Shown here one piece after another: positions 11,150 through 23,818 of a stretch of DNA of 64,000 nucleotides. The notes under the pieces were generated by a model. It had not been told where the DNA came from and searched no databases. It worked only from the letters and a program-made list of their open reading frames with translations. Positions within the stretch are counted from its first letter, which is position 1; each line of letters begins with the position of its first letter. This DNA is from Takakia lepidozioides (Eukaryota; Streptophyta; Takakiopsida; Takakiales; Takakiaceae): contig CM060731.1 of assembly GCA_030704615.1 (NCBI GenBank), positions 81,820,756 through 81,884,755 of the forward strand, read 5' to 3'. Position numbers and translations under genes: made by a program.

Positions 11150-13784
11150 TCAGAGAGTCACATAGAATAGGAAGTTGATCGAGCAGGGGTCCTTCTTCCA
11201 GAGCTGCAAATGAGGAATATGTATGGAGAGAGAGGGAGAGAAGTCTTCAGAGAGGAATTGGTACCGAGCAACTGGAGGTCACATCTTGGCAGCCACATTC
11301 TAGCTGTCCATTCAGAGTATCCAGTGCATGGAATACTCCCCCGCCCGTGTTTCTCTGCAAGGTTCAACTGTGTGTGAGGATCTTTCTTCTTTCTTTCTCT
11401 CTCTCTCATTGGCAATTTGATTTGAGGATGAACAGGTTAGTGCTTGGGTACCCGGTGAAAACAAATCAAGACGCTGAAACAAGCTGGTGCATACCATATA
11501 GTAATCAACCGCTATGAAGTTTGACCACCGGTTGCCGGATGCTGTGTAGCATGTCCCCAACATGGTGTAGAGCTCATCCGAGTTATCCGCGCAGGAGTCC
11601 AGAATATTGGGGTCGCTAGGGAAGTAGTTTTGCAACACTAAGGACCTGCTTGTGTCGTTCATGGGAGGTGATTCTGCTCGGTTCGGACATGATCCGGCGA
11701 TCAGCCCTCCGTCCCCATCTGCAGCACCGAAATTGTTTTAGCAATTGTGGACAGCTTTCTTTTCGATCCTTGTGCACTTGCAAGTTCGGGCTCTTACTTC
11801 TACAGTTGTTTCAATTGCTGGATTCATGTCTTTGCACTCGCTCAAGAGGGGAATAAAAGGGAGAACGTACACTGATTCTCCACCATATAGCGCCACTGGT
11901 AGGCAATGCCCTCGCTTGCTTCCTTGGAGGACATGGACGTGAAGACAAGCAAGCGCTGATTGTTTGTAATCATTTCAGCGAGTGTGGGCCAATCGCCTCC
12001 GTTCTGTGGCATACTGGACAAGGGGAACCAATACTGCATCAGCCCTGCACTTGTGAAGACGTTGGTAAGGCCGTTTGGTGCGTGTACGTAGTCTTCGAAG
12101 ATGATGGTGATGATCTCGGAAGGGTTTGAATCAAGAAATGATTTGATCTCTGCCAGAGTATTGCCCAATGGTTCCTGAGGGAAATTCGGGGCCAGTTTCA
12201 ATCAGGACCTCTGCTGAAGGACGCTTTCACGGAATCACAACTATCCTACTGGCTTCAAGGAAAGTAAGACCGTTGTAAAATTCATATAAATCTGCCCCTG
12301 CCGACATCATAAGTATGAAGCTGTGATTACAGTAGAAATGTTTTTTGAATGTATCGAGATCGCATTTCGTGAGTCAGAACTATCCCTGAGAAGAAAAGTC
12401 TGTAGTGCCCACTAATTCCCAGAGTTACCTCTCTGAAATTAGGCTCAGAGACGTCACTTACAAACGCAGTAAAATCATAGCAGTTGCCTCCAAAAGAATG
12501 GCAGAGCCAGACATCATTTTTGAAGTCGTAGGTATCCAGCATGAATGCCCTAACGCCATCCTGCAACCTCAGACCAAGTCAATTGGATTAAAGAGCTGCA
12601 AACTAATCATTTCATACTACTCGCTGGGCCAGTGCAACTGTTCCAATCCAGTGTTTTGACGCCTGCCGATGCCAATCATGGTCCGTGATTCAGTTCTTTA
12701 GAAGCATTATCCCTCCACACACATAAAGATATGAGAGGATGAGGAAATCGTTTCAATGACAAAAACAGGTCATCCTATGTACAAAGATATGGTTAACACG
12801 CAATTCAGTGAGGGTTGTGGAGAAGCCTTACTTTCAGCTGGTTGGCGACTCTGTCTTCCTGATTGAAGAATGTGACGATTGGGACTCCCGTTAACGGTGG
12901 CGATCCAAGGATTGCGTACGAATTGTGCGTGGTAAGCCATGAGTACTTGTTGAAAGGAAGCGACGTGGACTAGATTCCATGCATCCATCACCAAATTGTC
13001 TCTGTTAAACTTCAGTAGACAACTGGGATGTCTTCAAAGCTTCTGGAAGGCCCTCTCTCCCCCTCTCTCTCGCAGACCCATCCAACATGCCCATCTATAG
13101 TGGAAAACCCACTACTGGACAAACAGCAATTCAATTACTCCCAGGCTGATCACATTTTTGTTGATATCCTCCCTCTCCTGTCCTGCGCAACTTTACAGCA
13201 TCCGGGCAACAATGCATGATTAATTTCCCTCGCTCGCCCAATCTATCGCCCTATCTTTCTCATCCCCAGATCATAGCAGGAATCGCCCGGTTAGAGGAAC
13301 ACCTTTGGAAAGGCAGACGTCGGTGTGGCTGTATTACGGCTGCACACTGATAAGACATGACTTATTCCCGCTGCTGGACACTCAGTGCAGTATAGGCCGC
13401 TACTGCAATTGGAATCGGTTGAACAGGAGTCCCCTTCCTACTCGACACATTCCGTTCCAACAGTGAGAGAAATCTCCAAGAAAGCCTAAAACAAACGCAC
13501 ATTGGACATGACGATTGAAGAGAGACAATCCGGTGTGTACACCCTTCACTCTGACGGTTGACAACAATCATTGAAGGCTTAATCAGTAAATGCAATCGAC
13601 CTGAATTGACCTCTCTGGCTGTGGTTCGACAAAAAGGTAGCGAAAACTTGAATTCGAAATAATCTCAAAAGGCCAGAATGGAAGGCGTGTGACAAAGCCA
13701 AAGTACCTTTCCCTGCGCGGAAACCTCTCTCCAGGTAAGAAGTGCCCCAAAAAGCACCAACAGCACAGCCCATCTCCTCACCAT
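11150..13784 (-). CDS. Secreted PI-PLC X-domain-containing protein, eight exons
   Basis: Exons: 13784-13707, 13437-13303, 12969-12832, 12560-12462, 12174-11871, 11718-11495, 11354-11265 and 11203-11150, all with GT-AG borders that keep one frame of about 373 codons. Exon 1 encodes a signal peptide (MVRRWAVLLVLFGALLTW). Exon 2 is a Cys-rich knot (GDSCSTDSNCSSGLYCTEC). Exon 3 carries the first catalytic histidine (WLTTHNSYAILG) and exon 4 the second (DGVRAFMLDTYDF, WLCHSFGG). Exon 5 has NPSEIITIIFEDYV and SKEASEGIAYQWRYM; exon 6 has LVLQNYFPSDP. This matches plant PI-PLC X-domain proteins (At5g67130 type), apoplastic or GPI-linked bacterial-type phospholipase relatives. Both active-site His are present. 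The last exon is the least certain: without the final splice, translation stops at 11249. Confidence 0.88.
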
Positions 13785-14815
13785 GACGTATGCACTAAGG
13801 CTCCACTCGAGAGTACCTGCTGCAGTTGGAATTAACAGGAGAAGACGCTCGAGAAGAAACAGACTTGTACAAAGAGTTCTATATCCGCTCTATTCCATGT
13901 ACACACAAGACAGATCGCAACCCTCTAGCATGGACGAGGACCGGGGAGCATAGAATGTCACGGAGATATCTTCTTGGCACCACGTGTTGCAGAATAATAA
14001 TGGGGGCCCGGAATGCTTCTGTACATGAATTGCATATGCGATTGTAAAGGACTTCCCTCCCCGAACTATCCGCCCCTTTCACACCTCTCCCGACTAAATT
14101 ATGTTAGACCAACTTCTGCATGTTCTAGTTCCGATTTGCAGTAAGTAATACTCTGGTTATATGTACCTGTGAGAGACTAAACAAGACAGTGGATTATCCA
14201 AGGTAGAGAACAATCCAAGTTCTCGAAGCGAGAGAACAGTCGGAATCAATTCATCTCCCTGCAGAAAACGGGCGCGTCCGGCAGGCAAGTGTACAAGGCC
14301 TTTGCTGCAAGCCAAGCTTACACTCTCCCTCTCTCCCTTCTGTGCAGGACCCACAAGCTTACTCACCATGATCAAACAACTACAGCCTCCGACGCTTTAT
14401 GCTTGGCATGTTTTGAATGGAAGATCTCCCTGGCACCATCGCAGCACAGGTCAAGTCAGGTGAGAGCCGCCATGGTGCTGGAATGATCCTGCTCTGATGG
14501 CGACCCACATTTCTTTCTCGTTTGTCGCTTTGTGCAAACTTGCGGACTTGCCAAGCAGCCGCCTTCCACTTTTTTCGATTATTGCTGTTCCTTCTTCGTT
14601 TTCCTTATTGCATAACTGGGCATCCAGGATTTGAACCCACGATCCACTTTGTGGCCCCTATTCAACTGAGAGTAATAATTGGTGAGTGGAACAAGAATAT
14701 TCCTAGAATATTCTTTCATCACAGATAGTAAATATTGGAGATCCAGGAAGAATATTGGAGGGTGGGAAAGAATATTGGACTCCAGCCATAGCCCACATAA
14801 CAAAGAGCCACTTAG
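13785..14815. other. Upstream flank of the PI-PLC gene, no gene seen
   Basis: This contains the presumed 5' UTR and promoter of the PI-PLC X-domain gene. No clear TATA element or other gene could be supported. Confidence 0.4.
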
Positions 14816-15045
14816 ATGGGCCCATTATCATATGAATTGAAAAGTGCCGAAAAAGTTTTTCTTTTTTTCTTATAATTGTTTGTAAAAAAGTGCCGTAAAA
14901 GGCATAGTTTTGGCCAACTAGTAATGTGCACTCAATGGGCCCATTATCATATGAATTGAAAAGTGCCGTAAAATGTTTTCTTTTTTTTTAAAAGTGCCGT
15001 AAAAGGCATAGTTTGGCCAACTAGTAATGTGCACTCAACTAAATC
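14816..15045. repeat. Two tandem units of about 110-120 bp
   Basis: The block beginning GGGCCCATTATCATATGAAT and continuing through GCCGTAAAAGGCATAGTTT to CCAACTAGTAATGTGCACTCAA appears at about 14818-14937 and 14936-15038. The second unit is shortened in the T-rich part. Confidence 0.75.
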
Positions 15046-15069
15046 GTGCCCTCGATCCATCCGTAGACA

Positions 15070-15600
15070 CCAAGCTTCACGAAGAAGCCTTGTTGTATGT
15101 GCTCGGAATCCTACTCGGCTCTTCATTATTTTCTTAAAATTGTGTCCGTTTCATTGACGGCAAAGGGCAATTTGAAGGGCAAACTGCAGTCATTGACTGG
15201 GTGGTCATTGACAATAGTTTTCAGGACCCATATTCCCACAACTTATCCTACAACACATGGGTAGGGCAAAAGAAGAGCGAGAGGGATGACACCAAAGTTA
15301 GCGTAAATAAGATCCTGTCCAAGGACTTTGCGAAGAAGCCTTGTTGGGATATTCATGTTATCCAGAATATGTGCTCGGAGTCCGGCTTGGTTCTTTATTA
15401 TTATTTTAAATCTGTGGCCATTTTATTCACAGCCAAGAGCAATTTGAAGGGCAAACTGCAGTCAGTATTGGGCGGTCTTCATTGATGATCGTTTTCATGA
15501 CCCATACTCCCACAACACTTATCCTACAACACATGGTAGGTCAAAAGACGAGAAGAGGGATGACACCAACCTGCGTAAATAAAATCCTCGGTCAAAAGAA
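15070..15600. repeat. Direct duplication, about 260-bp unit
   Basis: Two diverged units (about 15070-15310 and 15325-15590) share the order GAAGAAGCCTTGTTG, TGTGCTCGGA, CAATTTGAAGGGCAAACTG, ATCCTACAACACATGG and GGGATGACACCAA. Small indels separate them. There is no coding evidence. Confidence 0.7.
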
Positions 15601-17297
15601 GACATTGTAAAAGGGCTTTCAATACCCTGTCTGTAACTAGGGCAGAGTACTGTGAGTCCGCTTTTGAAATGACCTCTGTTCATATCAAATTGTTTATATG
15701 TAAATTTTGTAATTGATAGTTTAAATCAACATTGGAAGAAGGTTATTATTTTTTAAATCAAAATTATCCGAAAATTAGAAATCTTGGTGTTTCCATTGAC
15801 ATGCAGACTTACCAACTTCATGACGACACCAACAATGGCAGCTACAAAAAAAAACTGTTTTTTGGTGTTGGCATGCAGAATTGCCATTTGAGCACTTTCC
15901 AGCATCTTGTGAACATGCTTTGAGTGTTTGCACAAGCAATTGGGCGGACAATTCCCAAAATAATCCACTTAATAATTTTTTTAAATACAAACTCTGCAAA
16001 AGCATCCATGGAACATTGAATTAGCGACCCTCTTTTTCTCCTAAGAGCATCCCCACCAGGTCCTGCTATCAGCCACAGAAACTACAAAATACCGTGTCAA
16101 TGAGAAAAACCACAAAAACAGAGCCCCACGGGGCACGCTAAAATGCAGGCCAAGACAAATTTCCACCCACCCTGTATCCTTCTGGGCCGCTATCTCCCCT
16201 ACAAAAATCAGACACATCGAGTGCGGGCCAACATGGCGGGAAAGCATTCAGCCCACCCGCTCTCATTGGCAAGCGGGGTTGAGCGGGAGGTTTGGCGGGC
16301 CTGGTACGGTGCCACCTGTGGGGAACATTCCCCTTGTAGCCTCGCCATCTTTTGGCGGGCCCTGCACATGCCTAGGTAAATGCCACCAGTGGGGAAGCTC
16401 TAGATGCCAACTTCCATGTTGGCCAAAGATTGCACTAGATGACAAAAATGACACCATGCTTCCACGTGTTAATTTTTGCCGGCGCCCAGATATCGGTGGC
16501 TGACATCCGTGAGCGCAATACTTGAGAATTTGGGAGGGTTGGTATCACGTGAGCACAGCGTGAGCGCAAAAAAATCGCCGCATGAGCAGGATCCACGGTT
16601 ATAGGGGTGCAGCGGAAATACATATAATAGACGGACATAGGGTCTTTATGCGTTAATAGGGTCTCCATGGTGTCTAAATATAATGTTAAACATATAAGGA
16701 GCTTGAAAAGGAGAAACCTTAATAGAAAAACCAAAACCAAAATCAAACCCCAATTTCACCGACGAAACCAAGTTTCGTTGGTGAAACCCTTTTTTTTTGT
16801 GGTTCTTGCCACATTTGTTTACATGCGCTGATCTTTGAGTTCTGGCATATCTATTTATGGGTCTTTGTGCTCACGTAAGTTAAGCTTTGGACGATTAATT
16901 TCCTGAGTTTTTTGCGTGAGCATGGTTTTCAGATAGTTTCGTATTTCTTACCGCGTGAGCGCATTTTGGTTTAGCAAGCATATTCTCCAAAATCTACGCC
17001 CGCTGGTGTGAGCATGCTCACATGCTACCCAACCTCAGAATTTGGCGCTAGAATTCATGGCCGATAGTTGGTAATCGCTTTTGACCTGTTGTACTATAGT
17101 AACCTCTGCCTCGGTAACAGCCGTCGAGAACTAGGTGCCATGGACGGCGTCGACACTGTCTCCGCCAATGTGAATGACTGAGGAAGCCTGGCTTGACGGC
17201 TTGCTTCCCTACGCCGTGGATCCAACTCCACCTCTGCACCTCATGGTTCAGGAGCTCGTGTTGCTCCTCGAGTCACTGCCGCAGCTGACTCCACTTG
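15601..17297. other. Repeat-rich, gene-free stretch with an element-end motif
   Basis: No supported gene. At 16591-16607 the sequence ATCCACGGTTATAGGGG resembles the terminal motif of the transposon at 50758. Many GTGAGC/GCTCAC motifs lie at 16508-17025, and a stem-loop (TTTCACCGACGAAACC / GGTTTCGTTGGTGAAA type) is at about 16755-16790. Confidence 0.45.
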
Positions 17298-17432
17298 CAC
17301 TAGTGGTAGTCCTGCCCCGCACATAGTGGTAGTGGTAGTGTTGCCCGGTACTAGTGGTAGTGGTGCCCCACCCATAGTGGTAGTGGTAGTGGTAGTGGCA
17401 CCCCTCACTAGTGGTAGTGCTGCCCCGCACAT
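17298..17432. repeat. GTAGTG-based minisatellite
   Basis: Runs of AGTGGTAGTGGTAGT alternate with CCTGCCCCGCACAT-like spacers in about four irregular units. Open frames across it are low-complexity (HYHYHY, TTTTTT) and are not taken as genes. Confidence 0.75.
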
Positions 17433-17585
17433 GAATCCCATGCCTCCTATGTCTCTATCACGGACATAGCCCAGAAGAACTTACCAGGAGTAAATATCAG
17501 AAGTTACTAAATTACCATGTTACCGTAATTTACCGTGATCTATCATGATTTACCATTACTTACCAAGTTACCGGGAGTTTACCAA

Positions 17586-18062
17586 ATTACCAAGAGTAAC
17601 TTGGGAAACTGGTCAAGAAGCTTCTTTTGGAGTAAATTTTTCCATCAAGATACCTTCTTTGTTTAAGGAAGCTTCTCCATCAAGAAACCTTTGTTTAATC
17701 TTGGAAACTTCTCCAGCAAGAAACCTCTATAGGGGAAGCTTCTTAGGGAAGTTTCTTAGTAGCCAGTATATATAGGAGGCGAGACTGGACACTCTTCAGT
17801 CTCGCCAACACAAGTTCAAGCTACTCTTGTTCCCAGTCCCAGTAATCCAGTCCAACTTCCAGTACTCTAGTCCAGTTTCCAGCATTCCAGTATTCGAGTC
17901 GAGTTCCAGTATCTTGTATTTTTGTCCATTGTTATAAAGATCATCTTGATTCATGTTTACCCACCATGTATTCGGCCACGCCGACCTTGACTTCTTGTCT
18001 AGTCTTGTACCTCTAGTCTGATCTCTTGTTTGTATTCAGTCATGTTCTCGTCCTTGACAGTT
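17586..18062 (+). repeat. 5' LTR of the chromovirus
   Basis: Matches 23819-24322 along its length, from ATTACCAAGAGTAACTTGGG to TCGTCCTTGACAGTT. It contains AGTATATATAGG (about 17763), a likely TATA box, followed by GAGACTGGACACTCTTCAGT. TGGCGAGACTAAAG follows at the primer-binding position. The ends are not the usual TG...CA, so borders could be off by a few bases. Confidence 0.8.
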
Positions 18063-18097
18063 TGGCGAGACTAAAGTTTGTTCCTTAGTTAGTTAAA

Positions 18098-19135
18098 ATG
18101 GAAGGCACATTTGTGGAAATGGTCGCCACATTGCAGAGTCTTCAGCTCCAGATGCAAGAACTTCGTGCATCTACTGCCCAACTACAAGCTGATCAGTCTC
18201 AAGATCTTGACAACGCTCTCAACAATTTGCAACAACAAATTTCAGAATTGAAGGAGTCGAACAATGGATCTTCAACCTTACGAGTCCTTACTACAACAAA
18301 TCATACTGCAACGGTTCTTCCAAATCTCCAACAGATTACAAGGGAACCAAAGGTCAGCATGCCCGAGAAATTTGATGGAACGAGATGAAGATTTCGCGGT
18401 TTTGTTCAACAACTACGATTGTTCCTACGACTACATCCACAACGCTACCCTGATGAAGGTATTCAAGTGGGATTCGTGGGCACCCTTCTATCAGGCACTG
18501 CCCTATCTTGGTTTACACCGCTATTAGAGAAAAATTTGCATTTACTATACAATTTTGAAGCGTTCATGTCCGAGTTCACTGCAACGTTTGGAGAGAATGA
18601 TAGAGAAATAGTTGCAGAGACAAAGATGCGAAATCTTCGACAATGAGCACGTCCAGCTTCCGTTTATAGTGCCGAATTTCGACAACTTGCGTGCGACCTC
18701 GACTGGAATGAGAAGAGCCTCATTAATCAGTTTCGATGTGGCCTAAAAGATGATGTAAAAGATTTATTGCTGACAATGTCAAACGTGAGTACACTGAGCG
18801 AATTCATCACCCAAGTCATTGCATGCGATAATCGTTTGTTCGAAAGACGTCAAGAGAAGCGATCTGGATGGTCGACGACGCACCATGCCGCTGCTACTAT
18901 TGCACCAAATACAACGATCCATCAGATATCCAGTAATGATCCTATGCAGATTGATGCTGTCCGATTCAAGCCATTGACGCCACAAGAAAAACAAAGACGG
19001 CGCTCGAATGGATTATGTCTTTATTGCGGAGAAGATGATCACATAGCATTAAATTGCCGCAACAAGAGAAGATTCAAAGCTCGGGGCACAACTCAAGTGT
19101 TCGATACGAGGAGGTCGAAAAACGAAGATGTCTAG
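18098..19135 (+). pseudogene. Chromovirus Gag, frameshifted
   Basis: It starts MEGTFVEMVATLQSLQLQMQ with a coiled-coil-like N-terminus. After a frameshift near 18385, the capsid part continues (GTALSWFTPLLEK, FMSEFTATFGE, ASVYSAEFRQLACDLDWNE). An in-frame TGA lies at 18644. The zinc knuckle CLYCGEDDHIALNC is at about 19015-19056. It would form the retroelement particle and bind its RNA. Three frames must be joined to cover it, so it is inactive. Confidence 0.82.
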
Positions 19136-19139
19136 TCAC

Positions 19140-22100
19140 AGTAGGGACCATGCGGCTGGACGCCCAAAATTCCTCACCAAAAAAATGTCTATTTCTACCT
19201 CCAGACCCTGTACCTTGTTTCACAGTTCCAGTAAAGATCATGATGCAAAATCGAGATATCTCCGTAGAAGCACTTTTGGACTCGGGCGCTTCAGCGTGTT
19301 TTATTGACAAAGACTTTGCGAAGCAACACAATTTAACGTTTGTAAAGAATAAATTATCGGCTCATGTTGAAGTCATCGATGGACGACCGTTAGCATCAGG
19401 AAATATTGACCATGAAACTCGACCCCTTGAAGTGAAGCTTAAAAATCAAGCATCACAGATTGTTTTCAATGTCATCCAGTCTTCAACGAATCATGTGATC
19501 CTTGGACTTCCCTGGTTTGTACTTCATAATCCTGACATCGACTGGCGATCACGAAAAATTTTGGCAAGACAAAAATGCAAAAGTACCAAAGGTATTCAAC
19601 CCTTGTTTTTTGGAGCTAGAGCCTTCATGAGAGCTACGAAGAAAGACGCGACATTTGCACTTTATGCGACTCCAATCAAAACCACAACAGACCAAGGTAC
19701 TTCGACATTACCCACTCAATATTAAGATTTCAAGGATGTCTTCGAGAAGAAAAATGCAGACATGTTGCCAAAACATCGACATTATGATTGTGCAATTGAA
19801 TTGCAAGAATGAGCTCAACCACCATTCGGCCCGATCTACAATTTATCTCAGACGGAGCTGGCTGCTTTACGATGAAAATTTGTCAAAGAATTTCATTCGA
19901 CATTCGAAATCACCCGCGGGAGTACCTATCTTATTTGTGAAGAAGAAGGACAGATCGTTACGTATGTGTGTGGACTATCGTGGACTCAACAAAGTCACAA
20001 CTAAAAATCGTTATCCGTTGCCGCTGATTTCTGGGCTTCTCGACCAACTAGGACGAGCGAAGATTTTCACCAAAATTGACTTGAGATGAGCTTACAACTT
20101 TGTACGAATAAAAGAAGGAGACAAATGGAAGATTGCTTTTCGCACAAGGTACGGACATTTCGAATACAGTGTTATGTCTTTCGGTCTTATAAATGCTCCA
20201 GCAATTTTTCAACACATGATGAATGACATCTTTCCAGAATTTTTAGATGACTTTGTAGTCATCTATTTGGACGACATTTTGATATTTTCACAGAATGAAG
20301 AAGAACATGGTTGTCATGTACGTCTTGTCCTTGGTAAATTGAGGGAAAAATGACTATATGCCAAGTTGAAAAAATGTCTTTTCCATCAATCTGAAGTCGA
20401 ATTTTTGGGCTACATTATTTCCGACAAATGCGTCTTTATGGATCAGAAGAAAATACAAACCATCATCGAGTGGATTAAACCAACTTCGGTCCGAGATGTA
20501 CAATATTTTCTAGGATTTGCAAATTTCTATAGAATCTTCATCAAGGATTACTCCAAAATTGCTACACCATTGACACGACTCATAGAGAAGGACAAATTTG
20601 TATGGGACGAGAAGTCTGACCAAGCATTTGAAAGGCTGAAGCAAGCATTTACAACGGCTCCAATACTGGTACATGCAGACCCATCTAAACCATTCTTTTT
20701 GGAAGCAAATGCATCGGACTTTGCACTTGGCACGGTACTCTCTCAATACGGTACAGATGGTCGACTTCACCCTGTTGGTTTTCGTTCTCGCAAATTTTCC
20801 GCTGCGGAGATCAATTATGAATGACAAAGAACTTCTAGCGATTATTGATGTTTTTGAGGAGTGACATCATCTATTGGAGGGAGCTAAACATCAGGTCACA
20901 GTCTATACCAATCACAAAAACCTCGAGTATTTTATGAGTGCTCGTGTTTTGAATCGACGTCAAGCGAGATGGAGTATGTCACTAGCAAGGTTTGATTTTA
21001 TTATTACCTACCGTCCCGGACATCTTGAAGGAAAACCAGATGCTCTTTCTCGACGATCGTATCTTGCGCCAAAAGAAGAGGATACAACTTTTGACCAACA
21101 GAAATCCATCATCTTGAAACCAGCAAATCTCCAAGTGAATATGCTATCTATGTCCACCTATGACGATGTAGAGATCATAAAGGAGATTCAGGAAGCACTG
21201 AAGAGCAACCAATTTGCTACGACACTACGAAGTCAACTAAATCGACCTCGAGACAACCCACATGTTACAAACGACTTCGAATTCAAAGATGACTTACTTT
21301 ATTTCAAAGGACTTTTCTATGTACCTCCAGGACCTACACGACTTCGAATTCTTCAAACATGTCATGATCTTCCGGCTGCATGACATTTCGGCTTCAATAA
21401 AACAATGAAATTGATATCCAGGGACTATTGGTGGCCGCAGATGTGAAAACTAGAATTTATAAAATCTTGCGACACGTGTGCTAGAGTGAAGGGACCACGA
21501 CATCGACCTTACGAGGTGTGGGTATTACATGCACAGCAGGGTTTTCCCTGGACAAACGCTGCACCTCTGGAACCACTGATTCCCTTACCAAGCTAGAGTT
21601 TTCATAGAGAAGGTCACCCTTCTCAATTTCGGCCACGACCTGCTATGTAGTGGGAATGTCCAACCTTTCTCCGTCCAGAGCAATTGGGGGTGGTGTCACA
21701 GCATGTTCTTACTGTGGAACCTCTAAGACAACTAAGTCAACTGGCTGTGGTGGCTGTGGTACCGAAGTGACTTCTTCTTCCCTCTCCGAAGGTCGTGCTT
21801 CCAATAATAACAGCCCTATGTGCTGTTGTGCCCCATCCTTCACAAGAGCTTGGGAAACATCATCTTACGGTCTCCGTGAAGCCAGTGGATCCGCCACTAC
21901 AGTCATACCCTGCTTCTGTCTCTTAGACTGGTGTTGCCCTGCCAGTCCACCCTCACTATGTGAAGAGCCCTGTTCTTCAATTGCAGTGGTTACTGCCTCA
22001 AACACTCCCATCTCCTTACGTTCTCGAGTATCAAGTATGCAAGAGTCAAGAATGATTTGGGCAATGACTGGACCAGACACAATGATCGGAGACTTAGCAG

Positions 22101-23541
22101 TAGTGCCCTGTAACCTCTTCATCTCGTCCACCAGACCATTGTACATTAACTCCGCCCAAGCTACATCCTCTCCCCTCAAAGCTTTCAGGATCTCCTCTGT
22201 GAATGACCTGCTCAAATATTGTTGGTTCTGTTTCATGGCAAACAGAACGTTCAATATTTGGTCAACTTCTCTGAGCCCTGGGTACTCGGCTTTGGTACAA
22301 GCGTAACCTTGAGTCTTAAAGAAACTCCCTTCTTGGAACAAATTCCCTATCTGCAATCTTGCCCTGTGCTCATCCACATCCACATGGCCTGATGACAAAT
22401 CAAACAATTGCTGCAAGTACTGGGGAGTAATTTCTATATCTACTCCCCTCACCTGGGTAACTCCCGTCCGAGGCTCAAAGTACCCATTTCCAATGGTCCA
22501 TGGTCGTCCGTGTCTATGGACTTTATTACAGACCTTCCAATTTCCAAGACCACCGATTCAATCCTTGTTATTGACGATCGTTTTACAAAGATGACACATT
22601 TCATTCCATGTAATAAGACGGTCAACCGGCGAGGAAACTGCAAGACTCTTCCTCAATAATATCTACCGCATTCATGGACTCCCGAAGGACATCATATCTG
22701 ATCGAGGACCACAGTTCATATCAAATTTCTGGAGGGGATTATTTCACATATTGGATACTAAGATCAATCTCTCTACAGCTAATCATCCACAGACTGATGG
22801 TCAAACCAAACGCGTAAACCAGATTTTGGAGCGGTATCTTCGCTGTACGATAAATTATCACCAAGATAATTGGACGGACCTTCTGTCATTGGCTGAGTTT
22901 GCCTATAACAACACTATATATTCTTCGACCAAGCAAACTCCATTTTTCTCCAATTATGGTCATCATCCTCAAACAAACCTTTTCCACATAAAGACTGTTG
23001 GAAGCCCTGCTGCTGAAAACCTTGCTACTCATCTTGCTACGATTCACAAGGAGCTTACATTCACCTCACAGAAGCTCAAAAACAATACAAGGAGTATGCA
23101 AATCAACATCGTCAACTCCAACCTCAGTTCAAGGTCGGAGATCGTGTGTGGCTTCTTCGACGGGATATACAAACCTCGCGACCATCAAGGAAGTTGGATT
23201 ATCAACGCCTGGGACCATTCAAAATTATTCGACAAATAAATCCGGTCAGTTTTCGGCTTGAACTCCCACGAAGTATGCGCATCCATCCAGTCTTTTATAT
23301 TTCATTATTGGAGTTGTATCATCCATCGAATATTCCAGGGAGAGTCTCCGTACCACCTCCACCAATCGAAGTCAATCAGGAAATTGAGTATGAAGTCGAA
23401 GAAGTCCTAGACTCTCGCATCGAATATAAACGTCTTGAGTATTTCGTACATAGGAAAGGCTACGATATCAGCGAACGAACGTGGGAACCTTCATCCAACC
23501 TCGCCAATGCATCTGACAAAGTCCAAGAGTTTCATCGATGA
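19140..23541 (+). pseudogene. Chromovirus Pol: protease, RT, RNase H, integrase, chromodomain
   Basis: Protease: VEALLDSGASACFID (about 19265). [22 protein letters not shown] (19930), then [11 protein letters not shown] with the YLDD catalytic motif (20265). RNase H: FFLEANASDFALG and [16 protein letters not shown]. Integrase: [27 protein letters not shown] and HPQTDGQTKRVNQILERYL, with the insertion at 21519-22455 between the zinc finger and the first catalytic Asp. Chromodomain: VEEVLDSRI..WEPSSNL (23395-23540). In-frame TGA codons lie at 19810, 20087, 20351, 20862 and 21381; several indels are present. Nuclear replication and integration enzyme, now dead. Confidence 0.85.
21519..22455 (-). 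mobile_element. Insertion inside the chromovirus integrase, with retroelement-like ORF
   Basis: Integrase homology stops after GPRHRPY and resumes at [12 protein letters not shown]. The intervening 0.94 kb carries a minus-strand frame of 195 codons (22452-21865: [18 protein letters not shown].., GEDVAWAELMYNGLVDEMKR). Its layout recalls the putative plant transposon protein domain seen next to plant retroelements, but this is only a weak resemblance. No terminal repeat or target duplication was found. It could be a fragment moved by recombination. Confidence 0.5.
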
Positions 23542-23818
23542 TATCTAGCTAAGCCCCGAGCTACACGTCAATAAGACGTCACAACGATGATGTCAACCAA
23601 GTTAGCTTCAAGGTGAAGACTCTACATTCAATTGTACCTGATACACGCTAAGGAGGGAGGAGCACCACACATCAGTATATATAGCTACACTTCTAACACT
23701 TCCAGCACTCTTGCATCTTGTATTGGCAGTATGGAGTCACATGAACTAGATACATTGGAGTTGTACTTACCCAGCTATCAGATCAGCCGTTCCGACTCTC
23801 ACGACCTTCAACATCACG

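Noticed and set aside
11158-11415. Separate minus-strand ORF beginning MPMRERERKKK
   Set aside because: It is an out-of-frame shadow across the last introns of the PI-PLC gene; the spliced frame gives the family's VFHALDTLNGQLECGC block.
18644-21383. TGA read as glycine (code change or recoding)
   Set aside because: The six sites also fit CGA or TGG decay, the host PI-PLC gene reads normally, and the element has frameshifts too.
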